Origin: JAKPUX01 sp964436305
GTDB lineage: Bacteria; Zhuqueibacterota; Zhuqueibacteria; Residuimicrobiales; Residuimicrobiaceae
DNA length: 64,000 nt
Assembly: GCA_964436305.1 (NCBI GenBank)
Contig: CAYTCI010000007.1
Location: 1 to 64,000, forward strand
Direction of reading: 5' to 3'
The notes beneath the pieces were generated by a model, which had not been told where the DNA came from, ran no database searches, and worked only from the letters and a program-made list of their open reading frames with translations. Every line of letters begins with the position of its first letter. The stretch's first letter is position 1. Both the position numbers and the translations under genes were made by a program. Shown here one piece after another: positions 52,031 to 59,523 of this stretch.

Positions 52031-53057
52031 TCTTTCGCGTAACCATTCGCTCGATCTCGTCAAAAACCTGTTCCGGAGTGATGCCGGTCATACAGGCATG
52101 GGTGCCAATGGGGCAGGTACGGCCGCCGTGGATCGAGCAAGGCCGGCACGGGAGATCCCGCTGCACCACAATCGACCGATCGCTGAGAGGCCCGAAACCG
52201 AATGCGGGAACGGTTGGACCAAAGAGGGCGATCGTCGGGGTCCCTGTTGCCGAGGCGGCATGCAGCGGGGCGCTGTCGTTGCTCACCAGCAGGGCAGCGC
52301 GCCGGATCACTTCGGCGGACTGGCGGAAGGTGAACTCGCCCGCTCCATTCAGCCAGCGGCCCGCCAGCCCCTGACTGATCCCGGCGCACAAAGGGCGATC
52401 CTCGGCCCCACCAATCCAGACTATTGACCAGCCCGCCCTGGCGATCTGCTCGGCCAGCCGGCGGAACGAGGCCGCCGGCCACCGTTTGGTCGCCCAGATC
52501 GATCCGGGTGCGATGGCGATCAGGGGCTGGCCTGGCTCCACCAGATCCGCAAGGCGTTGATCCACCACCGCACAGTCTGCCGGCGTGGGGAATATCTGCG
52601 GCCGCTGCGGGCCGGGGAGGATGCCCAGCGCCGTCAACAGCGAGAGATTCCGCTCCACTTCATGGCGTGTCCGGTCGTAGCGCACCTTGTGGGTCAGCAA
52701 GAAGGCTCCGCTGCTGGTATCAAAGCCGACGCGGATCCCGGCCCGGCTGCACCAGGCCAGCAGGGCGCTGCGCAGGGAGCGGTGCGGCGTCAGGACCAGC
52801 GTGTAGTGCTCCCGCCGCAGCCGTCTGGCCAGGGCGATGAAACCGCGGCAGCCCGCCTGACTCTTGCGCTTGTCATAAAGAATGGCTTGCCGCAAGGCAG
52901 GATGGGTTTCGACCAGCGGGCCCGCCGCCGGGATCACCATGATATCGATGGCCGCCTCGGGAAAATGGGCGCGGCAGGCCTGAATCAACCCCGTCGTCAA
53001 AAGGACATCGCCGATGTAGGCGGTCTGGATGATCAATATCCTGTCAATGCGGCGCAA
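52017..53057 (-). CDS. Glycosyltransferase family 9 (heptosyltransferase II-like), copy B
   Basis: A 346-residue GT9 enzyme resembling WaaF. Landmarks are RILIIQTAYIGDVLLTTGLI, LIAIAPGSIWATKRWPAASFRRLAE, SNDSAPLHAASATGTPTIALFGPT and the C-terminal cysteine segment CRPCSIHGGRTCPIGTHAC. It uses a TTG start at 53057, overlapping the acyltransferase by 14 nt; no ATG lies near. With copy A it probably builds the inner core of a lipooligosaccharide. Confidence 0.88.
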   Translation of the reverse strand: MRRIDRILIIQTAYIGDVLLTTGLIQACRAHFPEAAIDIMVIPAAGPLVETHPALRQAILYDKRKSQAGCRGFIALARRLRREHYTLVLTPHRSLRSALLAWCSRAGIRVGFDTSSGAFLLTHKVRYDRTRHEVERNLSLLTALGILPGPQRPQIFPTPADCAVVDQRLADLVEPGQPLIAIAPGSIWATKRWPAASFRRLAEQIARAGWSIVWIGGAEDRPLCAGISQGLAGRWLNGAGEFTFRQSAEVIRRAALLVSNDSAPLHAASATGTPTIALFGPTVPAFGFGPLSDRSIVVQRDLPCRPCSIHGGRTCPIGTHACMTGITPEQVFDEIERMVTRKNEDE

Positions 53058-53970
53058 CCGGGGGGGTATCCTCTCTGGCTGTGGTCACGGGCGGCGGGGT
53101 CTTCCAGCGTTTGTGCATCCAGAGCCAATGATCGGGGTAGCGACGGATATAGCCCTCGAGCGCTCGGGCATGGCGCTGGGTCAGGGTATGGATGTTTTCC
53201 GGGGTGACCCCCTCGAGGTCGCTGTGGTCGAGACTCTCGAGAAAAAGAGTATGACGGCCCTTCTCGCCCCGTACCACAACGCCGAAGATCAGGGGTGCTC
53301 CGGTTTTAAGGGCGAAGAGCGCCGGACCCGCTGCGGTCGAGGAGGGCCGGCCGAGAAAGTCGACAAAGACCCCTTCGGCATGCGCATCCTGGTCCGCCAG
53401 GATGGTGATAAACTTGTTGGCCTCCAGGGCACGAAAAATCGAACGCACTCCCATCCCCAGCCGGGCGAGTTCAATCCCCCAGGTCGTGCGGTTCTGGTTG
53501 ATCATCTTGTTGACAAAAGGATTGCGCTGGTCGCGCGCCAGCCCCACCATGGGAAATCCCATGCGATGAATCAGTGCAGGGAAAAACTCCCAATTGCCAA
53601 AATGGCCGGAGACGCACACCGCGCCATGCCCATCGTCTCCAGCGGCCACGAGCACCTCTCCACCGCTGACCTGGATATACCGGGCATAAAAAGCCTCATC
53701 CATCAGGGGGATACGGATGAATTCGACGATATTTTGGCCGAAATTGCGGTAGGTGTGACGGCCGATCCGCCGGACCTCTTGCACTGTTTTTTCGGGAAAG
53801 GCAGCGGCGATGTTCCTCAGGGCAACCTGCTTGCGGATCGGCACCAGATAATAGGCGAAATAACCCAGACCGGCCCCCATGGCCAGGGCGACGCGATGCG
53901 GCAGCAGCCGGATCGGCAGGGCAAAAAGCTGCGCAAGCAGATATTCAACGACATTCTGGAGCTTTTTCAT
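53044..53970 (-). CDS. Lipid A biosynthesis acyltransferase (LpxL/HtrB family)
   Basis: A 308-residue inner-membrane-bound acyltransferase of the LpxL/LpxM group, which adds secondary acyl chains to lipid A. An N-terminal hydrophobic helix is followed by the catalytic HX4D/E motif (H123, E128 in SGHFGNWEFF), a second family segment ITILADQDAHAEGVFVDFLG, and a C-terminal RYPDHWLWMHKRWK. The ATG at 53970 is 30 nt after the MA-type peptidase gene. The two GT9 enzymes downstream fit a lipid A/core gene set. Confidence 0.92.
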   Translation of the reverse strand: MKKLQNVVEYLLAQLFALPIRLLPHRVALAMGAGLGYFAYYLVPIRKQVALRNIAAAFPEKTVQEVRRIGRHTYRNFGQNIVEFIRIPLMDEAFYARYIQVSGGEVLVAAGDDGHGAVCVSGHFGNWEFFPALIHRMGFPMVGLARDQRNPFVNKMINQNRTTWGIELARLGMGVRSIFRALEANKFITILADQDAHAEGVFVDFLGRPSSTAAGPALFALKTGAPLIFGVVVRGEKGRHTLFLESLDHSDLEGVTPENIHTLTQRHARALEGYIRRYPDHWLWMHKRWKTPPPVTTAREDTPPVAPH

Positions 53971-54000
53971 CTTATAATGTAAGACAATCCGGTGAATAAT

Positions 54001-55047
54001 TCAAGATTTGATTCCGTCCTCCTCTTCATCCTCTTTCCCGGGTCCGGCGCTCTCCGCATCGGGCGCCGGCGGCCGGCGAGGCATGAGGTGGGGCGCTACC
54101 CAGGGTGTCTCCTCGTAAACCGGGTCCTCCTCTGCGGGCCAGCCAGCCTCCACCACAGGCCGCGTACCCTCCCATTCCGCCAGCTTGCGGCGGTTGCGGC
54201 GACGGATGATCAAAAAGACCAGCAGAAAAAGAAGGGGCAGAGCCAGCCAGATCAGCTCATCCACTTCACTCAACCAGAGCCACTTCTGGGTCCGCTCCAG
54301 ATAGCCGCGCCATTCCCGTTCAAAACCTGCGACTGTACTGCCGGTGGCGCGCAAAAAAAGGCGATCGGGATCCTCCCCGGCCGCGATCCCTGAGAGCAGG
54401 GTGCGCAGCGCCTCGGCATCATAGGTGGCCAGCAGGTAGCGGACGGCGGAGTAACTCTCCTGATAGGCAAGCTGGGCACGGTTCGGGTCGAATTGCAGCA
54501 CCGCATCGATCTCCTGCAGGGGGATCAGCGAGCCGGTGGCCAGGGCCCGCGAAAGCAGGCTTTTGTTCTCGTACTCGGCATGCTCGGCATAAAAGATCGC
54601 CATCCCCTCATCGATCCAGCGGGGCAGGGTGCGGTTGCCGATCCGCTGATGCAGCAAGAGATGCAGCAGTTCGTGGACCAGACTCTGCCGCAGAGAAGCC
54701 TCCGGACGATCCCAGCGCGGCGAACGGACGACCATGGTGGCGGCCGCAGGAATGGCGAACGCCTGCGCCCACTCGGGCAGCTCGCCGTGAAGATAGTCCC
54801 GGAACCACGCCCGGCTGGGCGCAATCAGAACATGCAGGGTCTCCTGCTGCGCCAGGGCCAGATCGTGCTGGATCTCTTCACTCGCCTGCCGCAGAACTGT
54901 TAGGCTCTCCTCCACAAAGCGTGCATCCTCGGCGCTGGCATAGAGGCAGATCCGCTCCCGACAATGGCGGATCAGGGGCGAGGAGGGCGTCTGCGCACCG
55001 GCCATCGTCAACAGCAAAAGGACAAAGAAAAGCCCGCGTGATCGCAT
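54001..55047 (-). CDS. Exported peptidase MA-like gluzincin with C-terminal membrane anchor
   Basis: A 348-residue protein. A signal peptide (LFFVLLLLTMAGAQ) leads to a domain with the zinc motif HELLH (H125, E126, H129) and a downstream WIDEGMAIFYAEHAE that supplies the third ligand, as in peptidase MA family proteins. A helix at about 276-295 (IWLALPLLFLLVFLII) anchors it, and a charged tail rich in E and P follows in the cytoplasm. Substrate unknown. The ATG at 55047 has GGAGG 8-9 nt upstream and shares one base with the stop of the preceding small gene. Confidence 0.82.
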   Translation of the reverse strand: MRSRGLFFVLLLLTMAGAQTPSSPLIRHCRERICLYASAEDARFVEESLTVLRQASEEIQHDLALAQQETLHVLIAPSRAWFRDYLHGELPEWAQAFAIPAAATMVVRSPRWDRPEASLRQSLVHELLHLLLHQRIGNRTLPRWIDEGMAIFYAEHAEYENKSLLSRALATGSLIPLQEIDAVLQFDPNRAQLAYQESYSAVRYLLATYDAEALRTLLSGIAAGEDPDRLFLRATGSTVAGFEREWRGYLERTQKWLWLSEVDELIWLALPLLFLLVFLIIRRRNRRKLAEWEGTRPVVEAGWPAEEDPVYEETPWVAPHLMPRRPPAPDAESAGPGKEDEEEDGIKS

Positions 55048-55415
55048 CAACGGCCCTCCGGCGGCTGTAAAAAGGAGCGGCAAACCGCCGCCATCGCCAG
55101 GATCTGGCGGACCGCCGTTTCCCGCAGGCACTGCGGCTGTCTGGCCAGACAGGCTTCCATCCGGCACTGCCGGTTATGGTCCGGACAGCTGCTGGCGGCA
55201 TGCGCCTCAGCCAGGGTGCGCAGTTCTGTGAGCATCTCCTCCTGCGCAAAGCGCTTCGCCTGCACCCGGAGGCCAAACTCGATCGTCTTTTCCTGGACAA
55301 AACGATGGGCCTCGAGAAGTTCCGCCGGCGAGATCAGCCCGAGCAGCTCCTGCAGTCCCTCTCCCGAAAGGAGCGATCGAATCAGATCGAGTTTCCGGTT
55401 TATCCGCAGTGCCAT
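55047..55415 (-). CDS. Small cysteine-containing helical protein, unknown function
   Basis: 122 residues; I do not recognise it. It is predicted almost wholly helical (KLDLIRSLLSGEGLQELLGLI, then SPAELLEAHRFVQEKTIEFG). Four cysteines with spacing C-x6-C-x6-C-x5-C lie near residues 80-101 (CPDHNRQCRMEACLARQPQC), suggesting a metal site or disulfides. There is no signal peptide. The ATG at 55415 has GGAGG about 7-8 nt upstream, which is why I choose it over the longer open frame. It is coupled to the MA peptidase (TGATG) and follows the GTPase-like gene by 16 nt, so it may link the two. Confidence 0.7.
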   Translation of the reverse strand: MALRINRKLDLIRSLLSGEGLQELLGLISPAELLEAHRFVQEKTIEFGLRVQAKRFAQEEMLTELRTLAEAHAASSCPDHNRQCRMEACLARQPQCLRETAVRQILAMAAVCRSFLQPPEGR

Positions 55416-55431
55416 GGCCGGCCCTCCTCCC

Positions 55432-55935
55432 TCACTCCACTCTCTCGAGCAGCAGGTCGAGCAGGGCAAGAACCACCCGGCGAATCGTGGCTGGCTTGTG
55501 ACTCTGGAAGAAGAGAAAGCGGGCGGAGGGAGAGAGGAGGGTGTAGGGTTTGAGGGCACCTTCCACAACCGGCAGCGCCTGCTGGCCGAGGTCGGCAGCG
55601 ATGACAAGGGGAGCGGCAAAAGCGGCGGTCGTGTCGTCCACCAGATCGCGGCAGGCGGTGTAGGAGGCTTCATCAAACCAGTCAAAATGGGCGATACAGC
55701 CGAGCATCCTGGTGCCGACCAGGTCCCAGGCAAAGGATTGCCGATAGCCGATGCCGTAGCAATAGAGCACCAGTTCGCGATGGATGGTGAGCGAGCCCAG
55801 CAGCAGATCCTCACGCCCCAAGCGGAGATCGGGGCAGAAGGCCTGGAGAAAGGTGCGGCTGCCCGCTCCGCCAGGGCCAAGAACAATGATCTCGGCCGCG
55901 CGCTGAATTGCGCCTTCGTCCTCTGTTCGCTGCAT
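55432..55935 (-). CDS. Degenerate small GTPase-like protein
   Basis: A 167-residue protein with the outline of a Ras/MglA-like G domain: first strand and loop IIVLGPGGAGSRTFLQAF in the P-loop position, a middle segment with DLVGTRMLGCIAHFDWFD, and PLVIAADLGQQAL where NKxD is expected. The P-loop lysine is replaced (AGSRT instead of GKT/S), and the base-recognition motif is absent, so nucleotide binding is doubtful. Genes for such proteins often sit with DUF4388 response regulators, as here. The start is ATG 55935; 164 nt separate it from the upstream regulator. A non-GTPase fold cannot be ruled out. Confidence 0.65.
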   Translation of the reverse strand: MQRTEDEGAIQRAAEIIVLGPGGAGSRTFLQAFCPDLRLGREDLLLGSLTIHRELVLYCYGIGYRQSFAWDLVGTRMLGCIAHFDWFDEASYTACRDLVDDTTAAFAAPLVIAADLGQQALPVVEGALKPYTLLSPSARFLFFQSHKPATIRRVVLALLDLLLERVE

Positions 55936-56099
55936 AGGGGGCCTTCAAAACGCCGTTTCGCCGCTGCGCCCCCCGCAGAAGGATCAGGGCCGGAGCGCGG
56001 TCAGCTTTTGCCTGATGAGTAAAAGATCCGCCCGCTGCAGAACGATCTGGTGCGGCCCCGGCGCCGGAGCCGCATCCTGTACGGCCGCTGCATCAGGAG
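55936..56099 (-). other. Spacer containing a possible frameshifted tail of the upstream regulator
   Basis: 164 nt between the DUF4388 regulator stop and the GTPase-like gene. Read in the alternative frame from the A10 run at 56110-56119 it encodes about 45 more residues (ending ADLLLIRQKLTALRP) up to a TGA at 55984-55986. I see no promoter or terminator here. Confidence 0.45.
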
Positions 56100-57185
56100 T
56101 CAGTTGAGGTTTTTTTTTTGGCTGCCGTTGCGGGTGAAAAAGGATGCAATACGCGAGAACGAGTCGGCACTCCCCTGCTGCGCCGCTGCCAGCTTGAGCG
56201 AGATATCGCGGGCGATCAGGTCGGTATCAGATGCCGTTCCGGGCGTAAGGAGGATGCGATGATCGGCCATCAGGCCCTGGATGATCTCGAGGGTCTGCAG
56301 AGCATCGGTCGGCATGGCCGCCAGCAGCAATCGCAGGGGCTGCGGCTTTTCCAGCAGGCTCCAGATCCGCGCTTCGGCTTCATCGGACTCCGGGGCAGCC
56401 ACCCCTTCCGCGCGGGCCACATAACGATCCAGCGACGCCAGCTGGGCCGCCTGATTTTTAAATTCCTGCAGACGCTGCGATCCGGCCTGCAGCAGCTCCT
56501 GGTTGGATCGGGTGATTCGCAGCTCGCGCTCGACCGGCTGCATGGTCAGGTCAAAATAGCCCTGGAGCCAGATCATCATGTTCAGCAGCGCTTCCTCGGG
56601 TGGATACTCCTTGAGCACCGCATCCACGACCACCCCTTTGTCGACGAAGACCAGTCCCTCTTCCGGCTCCTGTACCAGGTGAACCATCGCCGATTTTTTG
56701 CCGAGTTCGAGGGTCTGGATCAGGTCGATCAGCGACATCTCCTCCAGGCTGCCGGTGAATCCCTGGGTCAAGGAGGTCTCGCCGTTCAGGGCTGCGGCGC
56801 TCTCCTGCAAGATCGTCTCCACCCGGGCGACGACCTCTTCAGGAGCGTAGGGTTTGGCAATGAGATCGTCGATCTCGAGCGCCAGCAGCTTGAGCCGCTC
56901 CTCCAGCTCCATCTGCCGGGTGGTGAAGATAAAGGGCGTCTCCTTGAGCGTCGGATGGCTGCGCACCTGCTGGTAAAGGGCCAGGCCGTCAATCCCCTCC
57001 TGTTCCACTTCGCTGAGGATCAGCATGGGGTGGTCGGTGACCGCGCGCTCCAGGGCCGTGCTGCTCTCCGGCAGGATCAGGCTCTCAAGATGATGATCGC
57101 GCAAGGCGCCGGCAAGGGCGGCCGTCGTCGCGCCATCGCCATCGACAATGAGGATCAGGGGATTGTGGTTGCGAGTCTCGGTCAT
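56100..57185 (-). CDS. Pseudo-receiver/DUF4388 (PATAN) regulator, shorter copy
   Basis: A 361-residue cytoplasmic signalling protein. An N-terminal receiver-like domain (1-125) keeps the acidic pair D15/D17 and lysine K111 (AKPYA), but the phosphoacceptor Asp is Glu59 (ILSEVEQEGIDG). A DUF4388/PATAN domain spans about 140-245 (FTGSLEEMSLIDLIQTLELGKKSAM, PEEGLVFVDKGVVVDAVLKE, EALLNMMIWLQGYFDL). A helical C-terminus follows. It lies 8 nt after its longer paralogue. Its last codons fall in a 10-A run (56119-56110); a one-base slip there would add about 45 residues. DUF4388 is thought to mediate protein interactions in regulators. Confidence 0.82.
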   Translation of the reverse strand: MTETRNHNPLILIVDGDGATTAALAGALRDHHLESLILPESSTALERAVTDHPMLILSEVEQEGIDGLALYQQVRSHPTLKETPFIFTTRQMELEERLKLLALEIDDLIAKPYAPEEVVARVETILQESAAALNGETSLTQGFTGSLEEMSLIDLIQTLELGKKSAMVHLVQEPEEGLVFVDKGVVVDAVLKEYPPEEALLNMMIWLQGYFDLTMQPVERELRITRSNQELLQAGSQRLQEFKNQAAQLASLDRYVARAEGVAAPESDEAEARIWSLLEKPQPLRLLLAAMPTDALQTLEIIQGLMADHRILLTPGTASDTDLIARDISLKLAAAQQGSADSFSRIASFFTRNGSQKKNLN

Positions 57186-57193
57186 CGGGCGGT

Positions 57194-59365
57194 CTATTTC
57201 ATCGTCGTGGGATGCAGGGTTTCAGCCGGCCGCCCCGGACGGGATTGGGGACGGTAAAAGGTTGCAAAAAGACGGAAGATGATCCGGCGCGAATTGACCG
57301 TGGAGAGATCGCTTACCAGCAGCAGTCCATCGCGCTCGCGCAATCCCAGCCGCTGCCGGATGACCCGTTCCTCCAGCGGCTTTTGCAGAAATTCATTATA
57401 GGCAAAGACCACGACCAGGGGTAGCGCCGCCTTGGCGCGCAGCACCTGCTGCAGATAACGCTGATATCCCCAATCCACCTGGCGGCCATCGATGAGGATG
57501 ACAAAACCCAGCAGTGAGCCGGCGAAAAAATCGATGACCGGGGCAAATTCGCGCGCCAGCGACAGAGCGACAAGATTGAGGAGATGTCCGCCGCGGAATT
57601 CGGCGGTGCCGAGGAGCAGATCTGAATCCTGCGGCTGAAAAGCGCTCTTCTCCTGGATCTGCTCGGCTGAAAGGCTGGCAACCATCTGCCGGCATAATTC
57701 ACGGTTGTTGCCGAGCACCAGGATCGCACCATGCGCGCTGCGGAAGCGCTGCTGCAATCGCAGAGTGCGCTCCAGTTCGCGCACCTCGGAGCGTTCTGCG
57801 GTTTCCTCGTGCGGGGCGGGCGCAAAGGGCGGCATCCGCTCCTCTTTCAGGACGGCCGGAGGCGCCTGGGAGCCGGTGTCGACGATGATGCCGCCAAAGG
57901 CCTCCTCCGGCGCGGGACCCTCCGCCAGCTCATCCTCCATCTCGAGCTGGAGCAGGGCATCGGCTGCATGCTGTGGAATGACGTGTCCGAGATCGCTGAA
58001 AACCAGCCCGCCATCCTCACCCTTGGGGCTGCCGAAAAGATCCTGCTCCGCGGCATCGGCATGGCGCAGGTCATAAAAAAGGTCCTGCTCAAAGCTGCTG
58101 TCAGCGTCCCAGCGCGGCGGCTCCTGGGCCGGCAGCGGTGTCGGTTCTTCAACCGGCGGCAGGGGAGGCGCTGCGGCCGGCACCTCCGGTAAGGCGGCCG
58201 GCGGGAGTGGCTCCGGCTGCTCGAAGGCCGGCGGGTTAACCGCGGCGGCCTCGGCGCCGATCTCCTCGTGCAGCAAGTCCTCTGCGCTGGCGGCACCAAG
58301 CGCCCGTTCGACATGCTCAAGGGTATCCGGGGCGGAGTCATAGCGGCCGGCACTCCCGGCTGCTTCTGCACCGCTCTCCACCGCCCCGGCCTCCGGCGTC
58401 GTACCGCCGGGGCTGAAATCCCGCAAAACGTGCAAAAATCCCAGCTCGTACAGCTTTAGAATCCGTTGCAGCGTGGTGATCTCGTCATATTTGCTTTCAT
58501 CAATGATCCGTCCGAGCGAGTGAATGCCGTCAAACAGGGAGACGAAGTATTCCAGATCCGATGCAAGAGCCTTGCGGGCGATGATTTTTTTAAAATTCTG
58601 CGTGGTCACCAACACGGTTTCAAGCGCCGGCAGATGTCGCAGAATCTCCTCGCGTTGTTCCATTCTCTTGGCTCCTTGCAGTAACAAGCCCATGTTGCTG
58701 ACCCCGATTTCACTCGTGCCGGTCACGGGAGCGAACACCATGGTGAATCGGCCCTTGTCCCAGGCGAGCATCTTGAAAACCGCCTCTTCACTGCGCTGGA
58801 GGCCGACCGAAGCCTGGGTGACCGCACCCTGATTGAAGAGGATTCGCCCGGAAACCCCATTCTCGTTGTAAATCGAGAGGACGCCGCTCTTCCGTTCCGC
58901 CCCAAAGACCTCGATCAGTTCGCTGACGCTGAGGTCGGCCAGCCGGCCGCCGAACTGGTTGCGGCTGCGTTTGCGCGCCTGCCGGTTGCGTTCGCGCCGC
59001 CGGAGGACCATCTGCACCCGGCCGACGATCTCGCGCACATGAATCGGCTTGACAATGTAATCCTTCGCCCCCAGTTTGAAGCTCTTGACGCGGTTCCAGA
59101 CATCGCTTTTCTGGGTGAGAAAGATAACCGCACAATGGCGGTTGAGGGAGGACTGCTGGACCTGGTCCAGGAGGGCATAGCCGTCAATGCCTGGTGCCGC
59201 CACCTCTGCCAGGATGGCATCGAACGCATGCCCGGAGAGTTTCTCCAGCGCTTCGCCATTGTTCGCAGCGGCATCCACCTCGAAATGTAAATCGAGGAAG
59301 TTGTTACGCAGGATGCGGACATTCTTGGGATCGGGATCGATGAGCAGTATGCTGAGCGGATTCAT
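57194..59365 (-). CDS. Pseudo-receiver/DUF4388 (PATAN) regulator with C-terminal GTPase-like domain
   Basis: A 723-residue multi-domain signalling protein. The receiver-like domain (1-125) has D10/D12, T84 and K106, but Glu54 replaces the phosphoacceptor Asp (ILAEVAAPGIDG). A DUF4388/PATAN domain follows at about 138-240 (RLADLSVSELIEVFGAERKSGVL), then a region resembling a winged helix (FVSLFDGIHSLGRIIDESKY). A proline/alanine/glutamate-rich linker spans about 330-530. The last ~190 residues look like a degenerate small GTPase (GAILVLGNNRELCRQ, LGFVILIDGRQVDWG, LPLVVVFAYNEFLQKP). It heads the long minus-strand run behind a consensus promoter at 59417-59445. Confidence 0.82.
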   Translation of the reverse strand: MNPLSILLIDPDPKNVRILRNNFLDLHFEVDAAANNGEALEKLSGHAFDAILAEVAAPGIDGYALLDQVQQSSLNRHCAVIFLTQKSDVWNRVKSFKLGAKDYIVKPIHVREIVGRVQMVLRRRERNRQARKRSRNQFGGRLADLSVSELIEVFGAERKSGVLSIYNENGVSGRILFNQGAVTQASVGLQRSEEAVFKMLAWDKGRFTMVFAPVTGTSEIGVSNMGLLLQGAKRMEQREEILRHLPALETVLVTTQNFKKIIARKALASDLEYFVSLFDGIHSLGRIIDESKYDEITTLQRILKLYELGFLHVLRDFSPGGTTPEAGAVESGAEAAGSAGRYDSAPDTLEHVERALGAASAEDLLHEEIGAEAAAVNPPAFEQPEPLPPAALPEVPAAAPPLPPVEEPTPLPAQEPPRWDADSSFEQDLFYDLRHADAAEQDLFGSPKGEDGGLVFSDLGHVIPQHAADALLQLEMEDELAEGPAPEEAFGGIIVDTGSQAPPAVLKEERMPPFAPAPHEETAERSEVRELERTLRLQQRFRSAHGAILVLGNNRELCRQMVASLSAEQIQEKSAFQPQDSDLLLGTAEFRGGHLLNLVALSLAREFAPVIDFFAGSLLGFVILIDGRQVDWGYQRYLQQVLRAKAALPLVVVFAYNEFLQKPLEERVIRQRLGLRERDGLLLVSDLSTVNSRRIIFRLFATFYRPQSRPGRPAETLHPTTMK

Positions 59366-59416
59366 TCGCTGCTTTTCCAGGTTGCCGTTGCGATGTGCCT
59401 ATACCAAACCGGTAAA

Positions 59417-59445
59417 AATTTATCTAAAAATATGCCCTATGTCAA
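59417..59445 (-). promoter_or_regulatory. Predicted strong promoter of the DUF4388/envelope gene run
   Basis: Minus strand: consensus TTGACA (59445-59440), 17-nt spacer, TAAATT (59422-59417). The leader to the ATG at 59365 is about 45 nt. It sits directly behind the terminator of the zinc-finger gene. Confidence 0.75.
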
Positions 59446-59455
59446 GGTTTTTCTA

Positions 59456-59484
59456 TAAAAAAGAAAGCCGGGAAAATCCCGGCT
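59456..59484 (-). terminator. Rho-independent terminator of the zinc-finger gene
   Basis: Stem AGCCGGGA/TCCCGGCT (59466-59473, 59477-59484), 3-nt loop, followed on the minus strand by TTTCTTTTTT. It lies 40 nt past the stop at 59524. Confidence 0.9.
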
Positions 59485-59523
59485 CTCCAGCCACCCCTGG
59501 TCTGTTTGCTTGTCAAATACCCT

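Noticed and set aside
53971..54000. TTATAA next to the acyltransferase ATG as a -10 element
   Set aside because: It would place the transcription start at or after the start codon; operon readthrough is simpler.
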